The notes beneath the pieces were generated by a model. That model was not told the origin of the DNA. It made no database searches and saw only the letters and a list, made by a program, of their open reading frames with translations. Shown here piece after piece: positions 40,390-49,286 of a DNA stretch of 61,275 nucleotides. Position 1 is the first letter of the stretch. Every line of letters begins with the position of its first letter. This DNA is from a bacterium (lineage in GTDB: Bacteria; Verrucomicrobiota; Verrucomicrobiia; Limisphaerales; J093), in NCBI GenBank assembly GCA_021780105.1, contig JAJXZJ010000016.1, positions 1 to 61,275 of the forward strand. The letters run 5' to 3'. Made by a program: the position numbers and the translations under genes.

Positions 40390-40526
40390 AGTGGCGCGGA
40401 CGTGTTCGTTGCCCTCTTGGCATTGGCTCTTGGCCAAGTGCGTGGGGAGCCAGAACCGTTCGCTCCAGCGTCCTCAACTCGAACCGTTGATTGAGGACCC
40501 ACCACGGCTCGCTCGCATTTGCAGGA

Positions 40527-41335
<809 letters not shown>

Positions 41336-41346
41336 GGCCGTCGGCC

Positions 41347-42804
41347 TTACACCGTGTAAGTGCTGCTGGCCACGCGACCGCCCGTGCCGGTCCAGTTGGT
41401 GTGGAAGAACTGGCCGCGGGGCTGGTCCACGCGCTCGTAGGTGTGGGCGCCGAAGTAATCGCGCTGGGCCTGGAGCAGGTTCGCCGGCAGGCGCGCGCTG
41501 CGCAGGCCGTCGAAGAACGCCAGCGCCGTGCTGAACGCCGGCACGGGAATGCCCTTGCGCACGGCGGTGCCGACGACCTTGCGCCAACTGCGTGCGCAGC
41601 CTTTGATCGCCTTCTTGAAGAACGGATCGAGCAGGAGGTTCGTCAGGCCGGGATGCTTGTCGAACGCCCGCTTGATGTCGCCGAGGAACGCGCTGCGGAT
41701 GATGCAACCGCCGCGCCACATGAGGGCGATGCCGCCGTAGTTGAGGTTCCAGCCGTAATGCTGCGCCGCGGCGCGCATCAGGAGGTAGCCCTGCGTGTAG
41801 CTGATGATCTTCGACGCGTAGAGCGCCCGCCGGATGTCGTTCACCCATGCCTGGCGGTCGCCGGCGAACCGGGGATTCGACGGCGGAAAAACCTTCGCCG
41901 CCGCCACGCGCTGGTCTTTCATGGCGGAAACGCAGCGGGAGTAAACCGCCTCCGCGATCAGCGTGATGGGAATGCCGAGTTCCTGGGACGACATGACGGT
42001 CCACTTGCCGGTGCCTTTCTGGCCGGCGGTGTCGAGGATTTTGTCCACGAGCGGCGCGCCGTCGTCGTCGTCTTTCTTGGCGAGGATGTCGCGGGTGATT
42101 TCGATCAAGTAGGAGTTGAGTTCGCCCTGGTTCCACTCGGCGAAAACCGGGTGCATCTCATCAGGCGTCAGGCCGAGGCCGCCCTTCAGCAACTGATAGG
42201 CCTCGCAGATGAGCTGCATGTCGCCGTATTCGATGCCGTTGTGAGTCATCTTCACGTAATGGCCGGCGCCGCCTTCGCCCACCCAGTCGCAGCAGGGCGA
42301 GCCGTCGGCAACCTTCGCTGCGATGGCTTGGAAGATCGGCTTGAGATGTTCCCAGGCAGCCGGCGAACCGCCGGGCATGATGCTCGGACCGTGGCGGGCA
42401 CCCTCCTCGCCGCCGGAGACGCCGGTGCCAATGTAGAGGAGACCCTTGGACTCGACGTATTTCACGCGGCGGATGGTGTCCTCGAAGAGTGAATTGCCGC
42501 CGTCAATGATGATGTCGCCGGGTTCGAGCAGCGGCAGCAGGTGTTCAATGAATTCGTCCACGGCGCTGCCGGCCTTGACCATGAGCATGACTCGACGGGG
42601 CCGTTTGAGGAGCGCCACCATTTCCGGAAGCGAATGGGCGCCGATGATCCGGGTGCCTTTGGCCTCGTTGGCGAGGAAGGCGTCCACCTTGGAGACGGTG
42701 CGGTTGAAGGCCACGACCGTGAAGCCGTGATCGTTCATGTTGAGGATCAAGTTCTGGCCCATGACGGCCAGACCGATGACGGCAATGTCAGCTTGCGGTT
42801 CCAT
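41347..42804 (-). CDS. gnd: 6-phosphogluconate dehydrogenase, decarboxylating
   Basis: A 485-residue enzyme, full length. The Rossmann domain has Gly-Leu-Ala-Val-Met-Gly-Gln-Asn and Phe-Asn-Arg-Thr. The substrate-site signatures are Gly-Val-Ser-Gly-Gly-Glu-Glu-Gly-Ala-Arg-His-Gly-Pro-Ser and Val-Lys-Met-Thr-His-Asn-Gly-Ile-Glu-Tyr-Gly. The C-terminal domain has Thr-Ala-Gly-Gln-Lys-Gly-Thr-Gly-Lys-Trp. It oxidises 6-phosphogluconate to ribulose-5-phosphate with NADP+ in the pentose phosphate pathway. It stands alone, with the IS110 relic pressed against its 3' end. Confidence 0.97.
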   Translation of the reverse strand: MEPQADIAVIGLAVMGQNLILNMNDHGFTVVAFNRTVSKVDAFLANEAKGTRIIGAHSLPEMVALLKRPRRVMLMVKAGSAVDEFIEHLLPLLEPGDIIIDGGNSLFEDTIRRVKYVESKGLLYIGTGVSGGEEGARHGPSIMPGGSPAAWEHLKPIFQAIAAKVADGSPCCDWVGEGGAGHYVKMTHNGIEYGDMQLICEAYQLLKGGLGLTPDEMHPVFAEWNQGELNSYLIEITRDILAKKDDDDGAPLVDKILDTAGQKGTGKWTVMSSQELGIPITLIAEAVYSRCVSAMKDQRVAAAKVFPPSNPRFAGDRQAWVNDIRRALYASKIISYTQGYLLMRAAAQHYGWNLNYGGIALMWRGGCIIRSAFLGDIKRAFDKHPGLTNLLLDPFFKKAIKGCARSWRKVVGTAVRKGIPVPAFSTALAFFDGLRSARLPANLLQAQRDYFGAHTYERVDQPRGQFFHTNWTGTGGRVASSTYTV

Positions 42805-42998
42805 GTTCGTTGAAAGTGATCACATCCGACGGCCGAGGTCTCGAACCATCGCATCTCACCCGGACCATACGCCGTCATGCGGCCGTCGAGAAAGCAGAAA
42901 ACCGCGCCGCGGCACGGACGCCTTGCCGCCCCTTCGGAGCACCGCCCGAAACCGCGTAACCGCCACCTCGCACCACACGTCATAAAGGAAGCGGAAAG

Positions 42999-44225
42999 AT
43001 GAACAAAACTGCTTTAGTGGTCTGCCTGACAACCTTCCTCCTCGGCGTGCCTGCCTGCCGGGTCGAAGCCGCCAACACCGACGCCGTCAACGAGGTGCTC
43101 AAGCTCAAGGATGCGGGTTTGGGTGAGGAAACCGTGGTGGCCTTCATCAAGGGCAAAAACGTCAACTACGACCTCTCGTCGCAGGACGTGATCAACCTGC
43201 ACAACCAGGGGATTGGCGCGGCGATCTTGAACGTCATGCTGGCCAGCGGCAAAAGCGCTGCGCCAACGTCCGCGCCGGTGGCGCAACCGGCGGTCGAGGC
43301 AGCACCACAGCCCGTCCCCGCGCCGGCACCGGTGCCGCAACCGGTTCAATATCAACCGCAGCCCGTGGTTCAACCGGTCCCCGTGGCGCAACCGGCCGTA
43401 GTGACCGTGGCGGCCATTCCTTCCGACGCGGCGTATTTTTACCAGGAACTCAGCCCTTACGGACACTGGCTCCTGGCCGAGGACAATCAATGGTATTGGC
43501 AGCCGACCGTGGCGGTCCAGACGCCAAGCTGGCGTCCTTACTGGGACAGCGGCCATTGGGTGAACACGGACCAAGGCTGGTATTGGACTTCCGATTATCC
43601 CTGGGGCTGGGCGGCGTTTCATTATGGCCGGTGGTATCTGCACCCGCACCTCGGCTGGATCTGGCTGCCGGATCGCGTGTGGGGACCGGCCTGGGTGGTT
43701 TGGCGGAGCGGCGGCGATTATTGCGGCTGGGCGCCACTGCCGCCGGGCGCGGTGTATGACACCGCCAGCGCCAGCTTCGTGTTCCGCGGGGCACACGTCA
43801 CGGCGGGCTTCGACTTCGGCCTGGACTGGAGTCATTTCAACTTCTGCTACGTGCGTGAAATGGGCAGCCCGATGCGCGCCCACTGGCACAAGGAGGCGGA
43901 AATCCGCGGCATCTTCAGCCGCACCACCGTCATCAACAACTACACGGTCAACAAGGTGGTTGTGAATCACGAGACACGCAACCAGGTGGTCAACCACGGG
44001 ATTGATCCGGCGCATGTCGGCGCCACCCGTGGGAAATCGGTTGAAACCGTGCATCTCCAGGATCTTCATACGCCGACGGCGACACGTTCCCCCGAACGCA
44101 TGGATTACAAGACCAAGACGCTGGAAGTGTATCGCCCGAACCTGGGCGAGCCGCACGGTGGAGGCGGGAAGAACAACGGGGGCGGCGGTGGTGGTGGCGA
44201 ATCGCATCAACGCCCGCCGCACTGA
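42999..44225 (+). CDS. Exported DUF6600-domain protein
   Basis: A 408-residue protein with a signal peptide (residues 1-25). A Val/Ala/Pro/Gln-rich repeat (Gln-Pro-Val type, about 90-145) leads to a Trp/Tyr-rich domain (about 145-270) with Leu-Ser-Pro-Tyr-Gly-His-Trp, Trp-Arg-Pro-Tyr-Trp and Trp-Val-Trp-Arg-Ser-Gly-Gly-Asp-Tyr. The C-terminus ends in a Gly-rich run. Trp-rich DUF6600 proteins are exported and of unknown function. AAGGAAG upstream fits a ribosome binding site for ATG 42999. It is isolated. Confidence 0.8.
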   Translation: MNKTALVVCLTTFLLGVPACRVEAANTDAVNEVLKLKDAGLGEETVVAFIKGKNVNYDLSSQDVINLHNQGIGAAILNVMLASGKSAAPTSAPVAQPAVEAAPQPVPAPAPVPQPVQYQPQPVVQPVPVAQPAVVTVAAIPSDAAYFYQELSPYGHWLLAEDNQWYWQPTVAVQTPSWRPYWDSGHWVNTDQGWYWTSDYPWGWAAFHYGRWYLHPHLGWIWLPDRVWGPAWVVWRSGGDYCGWAPLPPGAVYDTASASFVFRGAHVTAGFDFGLDWSHFNFCYVREMGSPMRAHWHKEAEIRGIFSRTTVINNYTVNKVVVNHETRNQVVNHGIDPAHVGATRGKSVETVHLQDLHTPTATRSPERMDYKTKTLEVYRPNLGEPHGGGGKNNGGGGGGGESHQRPPH

Positions 44226-44284
44226 GCGGCTTCGTCCGCGCGGGCTGGCCGGTGGCCGTGCTCCGGGCAGCGCCGGCACGAGTA

Positions 44285-45124
44285 TTAATTGACGGCGACC
44301 AGCGAGACCCGCTTTTCGCGCGCCAGCGGCGCCAGCAGCTCCTGTTCGAGCACCAGCGTCCGCCCCGCTTCGAAAGCGAGCACGGCCACGCCCGCGGCCG
44401 CGCAGGTTTCGAGCGTGTGCCGGCCGAGCGTCGGGATGTCGAACCGCATGTCGTGGTTGGCCTTGGCGACCTTCACCGCCACGGCACCGCCATCCTTGCC
44501 GGCCAGTTCGCCGCCGCGCGCGAGGCATTTGTCGGTGCCTTCAAAGCCTTCCACCGCCAGCACGGTGCCGCGTTTGACCACGACCGTCTGGCCGATTTCC
44601 AGCCGCGAGATTTCCTTGGCAATGCCCCGGCCGAACTCGACGTCGGCCCGCAGCTCCGCCGTCAGCTTGGGGCCCAGGACGAAGCCCTCGCCGGGCATCA
44701 ACGGCCGCAGCCAGGGCGTGGCCTCCACGAGTTCGACGCCGTCCTTCTTCAACTCGTCGGCAATGGCGCCGAAAATCGTGTGCGCGTTTTTTTCCTTGAG
44801 CCGCAGCAGCAGCGCCATCGCACGCAGGTCGGGCCGCACGTCGAAGAGGTTCTTCGGCGCGATCTGGCCGAGCATGACGCATTGTTTGACGCCGCGACTG
44901 GTGAAGGCGGAAATGAGTTTGCCCAGTTGGCCGACGCGCAGCCAGACGATGTCGTCCACCAGACCGGCGAGGGCGGGATCGGTTTCACCCTCGCACGCGA
45001 CGGCGACGATGCGGCCCACGCCTTGGGCGTGGGCGTGGCGGGCGAACTCCAGCGGCAGCGAGCGGTTGCCGGCAATGAGGCCAATGACGTTGGTTGTCAC
45101 GCCCGGCACGATAACCAGCGCCAC
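44285..45124 (-). CDS. lpxI: UDP-2,3-diacylglucosamine pyrophosphatase LpxI
   Basis: The 279-residue LpxI protein begins with Gly-Leu-Ile-Ala-Gly-Asn-Arg, has Leu-Gly-Gln-Ile-Ala-Pro-Lys-Asn-Leu-Phe in the middle, and later Val-Ala-Lys-Ala-Asn-His-Asp-Met-Arg-Phe-Asp-Ile-Pro-Thr. These match DUF1009/LpxI, which hydrolyses UDP-2,3-diacylglucosamine in lipid A synthesis, replacing LpxH. It fits with lpxA elsewhere in the window. Divergent from the acyltransferase gene. Confidence 0.9.
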   Translation of the reverse strand: MALVIVPGVTTNVIGLIAGNRSLPLEFARHAHAQGVGRIVAVACEGETDPALAGLVDDIVWLRVGQLGKLISAFTSRGVKQCVMLGQIAPKNLFDVRPDLRAMALLLRLKEKNAHTIFGAIADELKKDGVELVEATPWLRPLMPGEGFVLGPKLTAELRADVEFGRGIAKEISRLEIGQTVVVKRGTVLAVEGFEGTDKCLARGGELAGKDGGAVAVKVAKANHDMRFDIPTLGRHTLETCAAAGVAVLAFEAGRTLVLEQELLAPLAREKRVSLVAVN

Positions 45125-45238
45125 GCGGGCCTCGCAACCGCTTTCGGCGCCGGGCCGCGGGCCGGTGTTCGCACTTGAATCTGTTCCCCGGTTCGCCTAT
45201 TGCTTTCGCCCGACAGCAATGCAAAACCACGCCTGACC

Positions 45239-46387
45239 ATGTCCGAAGCCTCCGCCAGTCCGCCGTCCGCGCCTGCGCCTGCTGCGCCCGCCGCGGCTCC
45301 CACCACCCGTCTGATGTCCCTCGACGCCCTGCGCGGCTTCGACATGTTCTGGATTGTCGGCGCCGACGCGCTGGTGGACGGGCTGCGCAAGGTGAGCGAT
45401 ACCGGCCTGATTCATGGACTGGGCGTGCAGTTGGGGCACGTTGACTGGGCGGGTTTTCACTGCGAGGACCTGATCTTCCCGATGTTCGTGTTCATCGTTG
45501 GCGTGTCGCTGGTGTTCTCGCTGACGCGGATGATCGAGCGGGAAGGCCGGGCCGGCGCGCTGGCGCGCATTTTCCGCCGGGCGGTGCTGATGTATGTGGT
45601 GGGCGTATTCTACTACGGCGGTTTCGCCACGCCGTTCGAGAAGATCCGGCTGCTGGGCGTGCTGCAGCGGATTGCGCTGTGTTATTTCTTCGCGGGGTTG
45701 ATCTTCTGCTATTTCGAGAAACGGGGCCGGATCATCTGGTGCGCGGGCCTGCTCATCGGCTACTGGGCGTTGCTCACGTTTGTGCCGGTGCCGGGCGGCA
45801 CGGCGGGCAATTTCGCCGAGGGCCAGAACCTGACCAACTGGATAGACAAGCACTACCTGCCGCTGCGCAAGTGGGACGGCGACCACGATCCAGAGGGCCT
45901 GCTGAGCACGCTGCCGGCCATCGCGAACTGCCTGATCGGCGTGTTCGCCGGCATGTGGCTGCGCGACACCCGGCGCAGCGACTGGACGAAGGTCTGCTAC
46001 CTGGCCGCCGCCGGCGTGGCGATGGTGGCGCTGGGCTGGCTGTGGAACTTCCAGTTCCCCGTCATCAAGAAAATCTGGACCTCGTCGTTTGTCCTCGTCG
46101 CGTGCGGCTACAGTTCGCTCCTGCTGGCGGCGTTCCATCTCGTCGTCGAATGCTGGGGCTGGCGCGGCTGGGCGATGCCGTTCGTGTGGATCGGCATGAA
46201 CCCGATCACGATCTACATGCTGCACAATCTGGTGGACATTGATCAAATCGCCCAGCGCTTCGTCGGCGGCGATCTGAACAAACACTTCGGCAATTACGGC
46301 GAACTGGTGGTGGCGCTGGCCGGCATGGCCATCACTTTCGGCTTCGCCCGGTTCCTGTATCAACGAAAGATTTTCCTGCGGCTCTAG
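45239..46387 (+). CDS. Acyltransferase-like multipass membrane protein (DUF5009/NAG-acetyltransferase type)
   Basis: The 382-residue product has an Ala/Pro-rich N-terminal 20 residues, then Ser-Leu-Asp-Ala-Leu-Arg-Gly-Phe-Asp-Met-Phe-Trp, the usual first helix of heparan-alpha-glucosaminide N-acetyltransferase-like proteins. About ten membrane segments follow. Similar proteins are labelled DUF5009 or acyltransferase 3-like. They may acetylate sugars across the membrane; the substrate is unknown. Confidence 0.75.
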   Translation: MSEASASPPSAPAPAAPAAAPTTRLMSLDALRGFDMFWIVGADALVDGLRKVSDTGLIHGLGVQLGHVDWAGFHCEDLIFPMFVFIVGVSLVFSLTRMIEREGRAGALARIFRRAVLMYVVGVFYYGGFATPFEKIRLLGVLQRIALCYFFAGLIFCYFEKRGRIIWCAGLLIGYWALLTFVPVPGGTAGNFAEGQNLTNWIDKHYLPLRKWDGDHDPEGLLSTLPAIANCLIGVFAGMWLRDTRRSDWTKVCYLAAAGVAMVALGWLWNFQFPVIKKIWTSSFVLVACGYSSLLLAAFHLVVECWGWRGWAMPFVWIGMNPITIYMLHNLVDIDQIAQRFVGGDLNKHFGNYGELVVALAGMAITFGFARFLYQRKIFLRL

Positions 46388-46505
46388 CGGGAACGGACTT
46401 GATCGCCAGTGCCGCGGCGCAGGGCGCAGGCCTGGCGTGGATTGATTTCAACAAAAGCAAGCGCGGCCGGCCCCAGGCGGCGGATCGCTCACTTTGAAAC
46501 TGATT

Positions 46506-47147
46506 ATGCAAGACTGGAAATCGCTCTACGAAGCGGTGCTCAATGGCGACGCCAAAGCAGCCCGCGAAACCACCGAACAAGCCATCGCCGTCGGCGTCGA
46601 GCCGCTCAAGCTCGTCCACGATTTCATGGTGCCGGCCATGGACGAAGTGGGCCGCCGGTTCGAGTGCAACGAGTATTTCGTGCCGGAACTGCTCATCTCC
46701 GCCCGCGCCATGAAGTCCTGTCTCGAAGTCATCCGCCCGCTGCTCACCGCCCGCGGCGACCAGCCCGTGGCCCGCGTCGCCATCGGCACCGTCAAGGGCG
46801 ACCTCCACGACATCGGCAAAAACCTCGTCGCCGCCATGCTGGAAGGCGGCGGATTCGAGGTGATTGACCTCGGCGTGAACGTTTCCCCGGAGCAGTTCGT
46901 CAACGCCGTCCGCGAGAAGAACGCCCAGATCGTCGCCATGTCCGCGCTGCTCACCACCACCATGCCTTCGATGAAAACCACCATCGAGGCGCTCAAGCAG
47001 GCCGGCGTCCGCCAGAAGGTCAAGGTGCTCATCGGCGGCGCGCCAATCACCCAGAAATACGCCGATGAGATCGGCGCTGACGGCTTCAGCGACAACGCCC
47101 CGGCCGCCGTGGCGCTGGCCCGCAAACAAGTCGCTCCGCCGGCCTGA
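46506..47147 (+). CDS. Corrinoid (cobalamin-binding) protein
   Basis: A 213-residue corrinoid protein. The N-terminal cap domain (residues 1-90) carries Val-Pro-Glu-Leu-Leu. The cobalamin-binding domain has Gly-Asp-Leu-His-Asp-Ile-Gly (lower-axial His), Ser-Ala-Leu-Leu-Thr-Thr and Ile-Gly-Gly-Ala-Pro. This matches the Co-shuttle proteins of methyltransferase systems (MtgC/MttC type) and the B12 module of MetH. The homocysteine methyltransferase gene starts 12 bp later, so they probably pass a methyl group to homocysteine together. ATG 46506 is chosen over a TTG 12 bp earlier. Confidence 0.92.
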   Translation: MQDWKSLYEAVLNGDAKAARETTEQAIAVGVEPLKLVHDFMVPAMDEVGRRFECNEYFVPELLISARAMKSCLEVIRPLLTARGDQPVARVAIGTVKGDLHDIGKNLVAAMLEGGGFEVIDLGVNVSPEQFVNAVREKNAQIVAMSALLTTTMPSMKTTIEALKQAGVRQKVKVLIGGAPITQKYADEIGADGFSDNAPAAVALARKQVAPPA

Positions 47148-47159
47148 CCCACTGCCCGC

Positions 47160-48032
47160 ATGAGCGACGTCATCCAACAACTCCTCGCCGCCGGCCCGGT
47201 CGTCACCGACGGCGCCTGGGGCACGGAACTTCAGGCCCGCGGCCTCGCCGGCGATGAGTTTCCCGATGCCTGGAACCTGACGCATCCGGAGCGCGTCGCC
47301 GAGGTGGCGCAGGCTTACGTCGCCGCCGGCAGCCAGGTGATCCTGACGAATACGTTTGGCGCCAACCGCGTCCGCCTCGCCAACCACGCGTTGGCGGATC
47401 GCGCCGGGGAAATCAACCGGCGTGGCGTGGAAATTTCCCGCGCCGCCGCCGCCGGCCGCGCCCGCGTCTTCGCCTCGCTCGGTCCCAGCGGCAAAATGTT
47501 GATGACCGGCGAGACAACCGAGGACGAACTCGCCGCGGCCTTCGCCGAACAGGCCCGCGCGCTGGCGGAGGGCGGCGCGGACGCCATCGTCGTTGAAACG
47601 ATGTCTGATCTCGTCGAGGCGAAACTCGCGCTGGCCGCCGCGAAGGCCACCGGTCTGCCGGTGGTCGCCTGCATGGTGTTTGACGCCGGCAAGGACAAGG
47701 ATCGGACGATGATGGGCGCCACGCCGGAGCAGGTGGCCGGGGAATTGACCGCCGCCGGCGCGGACGTCATCGGCGCCAACTGCGGCGTCGGCATCGAGCG
47801 CTACGTGCCGGTCTGCCGGCGGTTGAAGGCGGCCACCGACCGGCCGGTCTGGATCAAGGCCAACGCCGGTCTGCCGGCGATGGTCGAGGGGCGGATCGTT
47901 TACCGGACGACGCCGGAGGTGTTCGCCAGCCATGCGCCGGAGTTGGTGCAGGCTGGCGCCAGTTTCATCGGCGGTTGCTGCGGGACGACCCCTGACTTCA
48001 TCCGCGCGGTGAAGCGGCGTCTCGGCCGGTGA
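47160..48032 (+). CDS. Homocysteine S-methyltransferase-family protein
   Basis: A 290-residue TIM-barrel of the MetH homocysteine module. The zinc cysteines are in Gly-Ala-Asn-Cys-Gly-Val-Gly and Ile-Gly-Gly-Cys-Cys-Gly-Thr-Thr-Pro. Thr-Asp-Gly-Ala-Trp-Gly-Thr-Glu-Leu opens the barrel. It is encoded 12 bp after the corrinoid gene, a split form of methionine synthase modules. No folate or reactivation module is nearby, so the methyl donor is unknown. Confidence 0.88.
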   Translation: MSDVIQQLLAAGPVVTDGAWGTELQARGLAGDEFPDAWNLTHPERVAEVAQAYVAAGSQVILTNTFGANRVRLANHALADRAGEINRRGVEISRAAAAGRARVFASLGPSGKMLMTGETTEDELAAAFAEQARALAEGGADAIVVETMSDLVEAKLALAAAKATGLPVVACMVFDAGKDKDRTMMGATPEQVAGELTAAGADVIGANCGVGIERYVPVCRRLKAATDRPVWIKANAGLPAMVEGRIVYRTTPEVFASHAPELVQAGASFIGGCCGTTPDFIRAVKRRLGR

Positions 48033-48045
48033 TCGTGGTTTCCTT

Positions 48046-48450
48046 ATGAAGGTGGAACTCTTCGCGTTGTGCGATTTCGCCGCCGATTACGGCGGGAAAC
48101 TGAGCGTCGTAGGTGTCTTCGACACCTTGTTTGCGCGGCAGACGCCGGTGGTTCATCCGCATTGCTGCATCGTTGTCAAGCTGCGCTTCGAGAAAATCGA
48201 GGAAGGGCCGAAGCGGCTGCGGCTGTCGGTGAGCGATGCGGACGGGCACGCGGTATTGCCCGCGGTGGAGTCGCCGCTGGCGGTGGCCATGCCGGCCAGC
48301 GAACACACCTCGACGGCGCAGGTGGTCGCCAACATCGGCGGCATCAAGTTCGCGTCCTTCGGCGAATACTCGATTGATCTGGCCATAGACGGCCGGCAGG
48401 AGGGAAGCCTTCCCCTGTTTGTCCGGGCGGTTCCGCAGCCCGGACGCTGA
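48046..48450 (+). CDS. Small beta-rich hypothetical protein (DUF6941-like)
   Basis: A 134-residue product 13 bp after the methyltransferase gene. It begins Met-Lys-Val-Glu-Leu-Phe-Ala-Leu-Cys-Asp-Phe-Ala and is mostly beta strands (Leu-Arg-Phe-Glu-Lys-Ile, Leu-Arg-Leu-Ser-Val-Ser-Asp). Such proteins are grouped as DUF6941; function unknown. Likely in the same transcript. Confidence 0.7.
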   Translation: MKVELFALCDFAADYGGKLSVVGVFDTLFARQTPVVHPHCCIVVKLRFEKIEEGPKRLRLSVSDADGHAVLPAVESPLAVAMPASEHTSTAQVVANIGGIKFASFGEYSIDLAIDGRQEGSLPLFVRAVPQPGR

Positions 48451-48507
48451 TTTCCGATCCGGCCCGGCCCGCGGCACACGCGCCGGCGCAGTGAGGGTGC
48501 TGGCCGG

Positions 48508-49164
48508 TCAGACGCGCAGGATGACGTCCTCCGGTTTGAACCGGACCTTCGGCGCCGCGGCGTATTTGTCACCCGCGGCGCGGTAGCCGAGCGCGCAGGC
48601 CACGGTGGCCGCGAGTCCGTGTTGGGGCAGGCCGAGGATTTGGTCGTATTGCGGCGGTTCGAAACCTTCCATCGGGCAGGCGTCAATGCCGAGCAGCGCG
48701 GCGCAGGTGAGCAGGTTGCCGAGGGCGATGTAGGCCTGGCGCGCGGCCCAGGCATTCACGCAGAGGCTGCGCGGGCCTTCGACCAGGTCGCCCATCATCA
48801 TGCCGCGATAGGTGGCCAGCGAGTCCATCGGCACGCCCCGCACCTCGGCGACGCGCCGGAGGTAGGTGTCCAGGTCGGCGGCGGAAAGCTGCTTTTTGAT
48901 GGCGATGACGACGAAGTGCGAGGCCTCGGCGACCTGCCGCTGGCCCCACGACACGGGCACGAGTTTTTCGCGCACGGCGGGGTCGGTGACGACGATGAAT
49001 TTCCACGGCTGCAGGCCGTAGGACGACGGGGAGAGGACAAGCGCCGCCGCCAGGGTTTGCCAGTCCGCCGGCGAGATCGTCCGGCGGGCGTCGAATTGTT
49101 TGGTGGCGTAGCGCCAGCGGAGCTGGCGCAGGAGCGTTTCATTATCAATGGGCTTGGTCTGCAT
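48508..49164 (-). CDS. Nitroreductase-family NAD(P)H oxidoreductase
   Basis: A 218-residue flavoenzyme of the nitroreductase fold. It has Arg-Tyr-Ala-Thr-Lys-Gln-Phe-Asp, Leu-Ser-Pro-Ser-Ser-Tyr-Gly-Leu-Gln-Pro-Trp (FMN), and Met-Glu-Gly-Phe-Glu-Pro-Pro near the end. It resembles NfsB/YdgI-like reductases of quinones or nitro compounds. ATG 49162-49164 starts the family part. Transcribed opposite to the TolC gene. Confidence 0.88.
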   Translation of the reverse strand: MQTKPIDNETLLRQLRWRYATKQFDARRTISPADWQTLAAALVLSPSSYGLQPWKFIVVTDPAVREKLVPVSWGQRQVAEASHFVVIAIKKQLSAADLDTYLRRVAEVRGVPMDSLATYRGMMMGDLVEGPRSLCVNAWAARQAYIALGNLLTCAALLGIDACPMEGFEPPQYDQILGLPQHGLAATVACALGYRAAGDKYAAAPKVRFKPEDVILRV

Positions 49165-49286
49165 GTTCAACAAATGGCGCGCAAGGTAGCACATTCCGCC
49201 GGTGGCGCCAAGGCGGCTGCCGGCGTGGACGCGCGGTCGCAACGCCATTTGACTTGCGGATCATTTCCTCGCAAGCTCGCCGGCCG

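Noticed and set aside
46388..46505. Cobalamin riboswitch ahead of the corrinoid protein
   Set aside because: The gap is only about 120 bp and shows no recognisable B12-box core.
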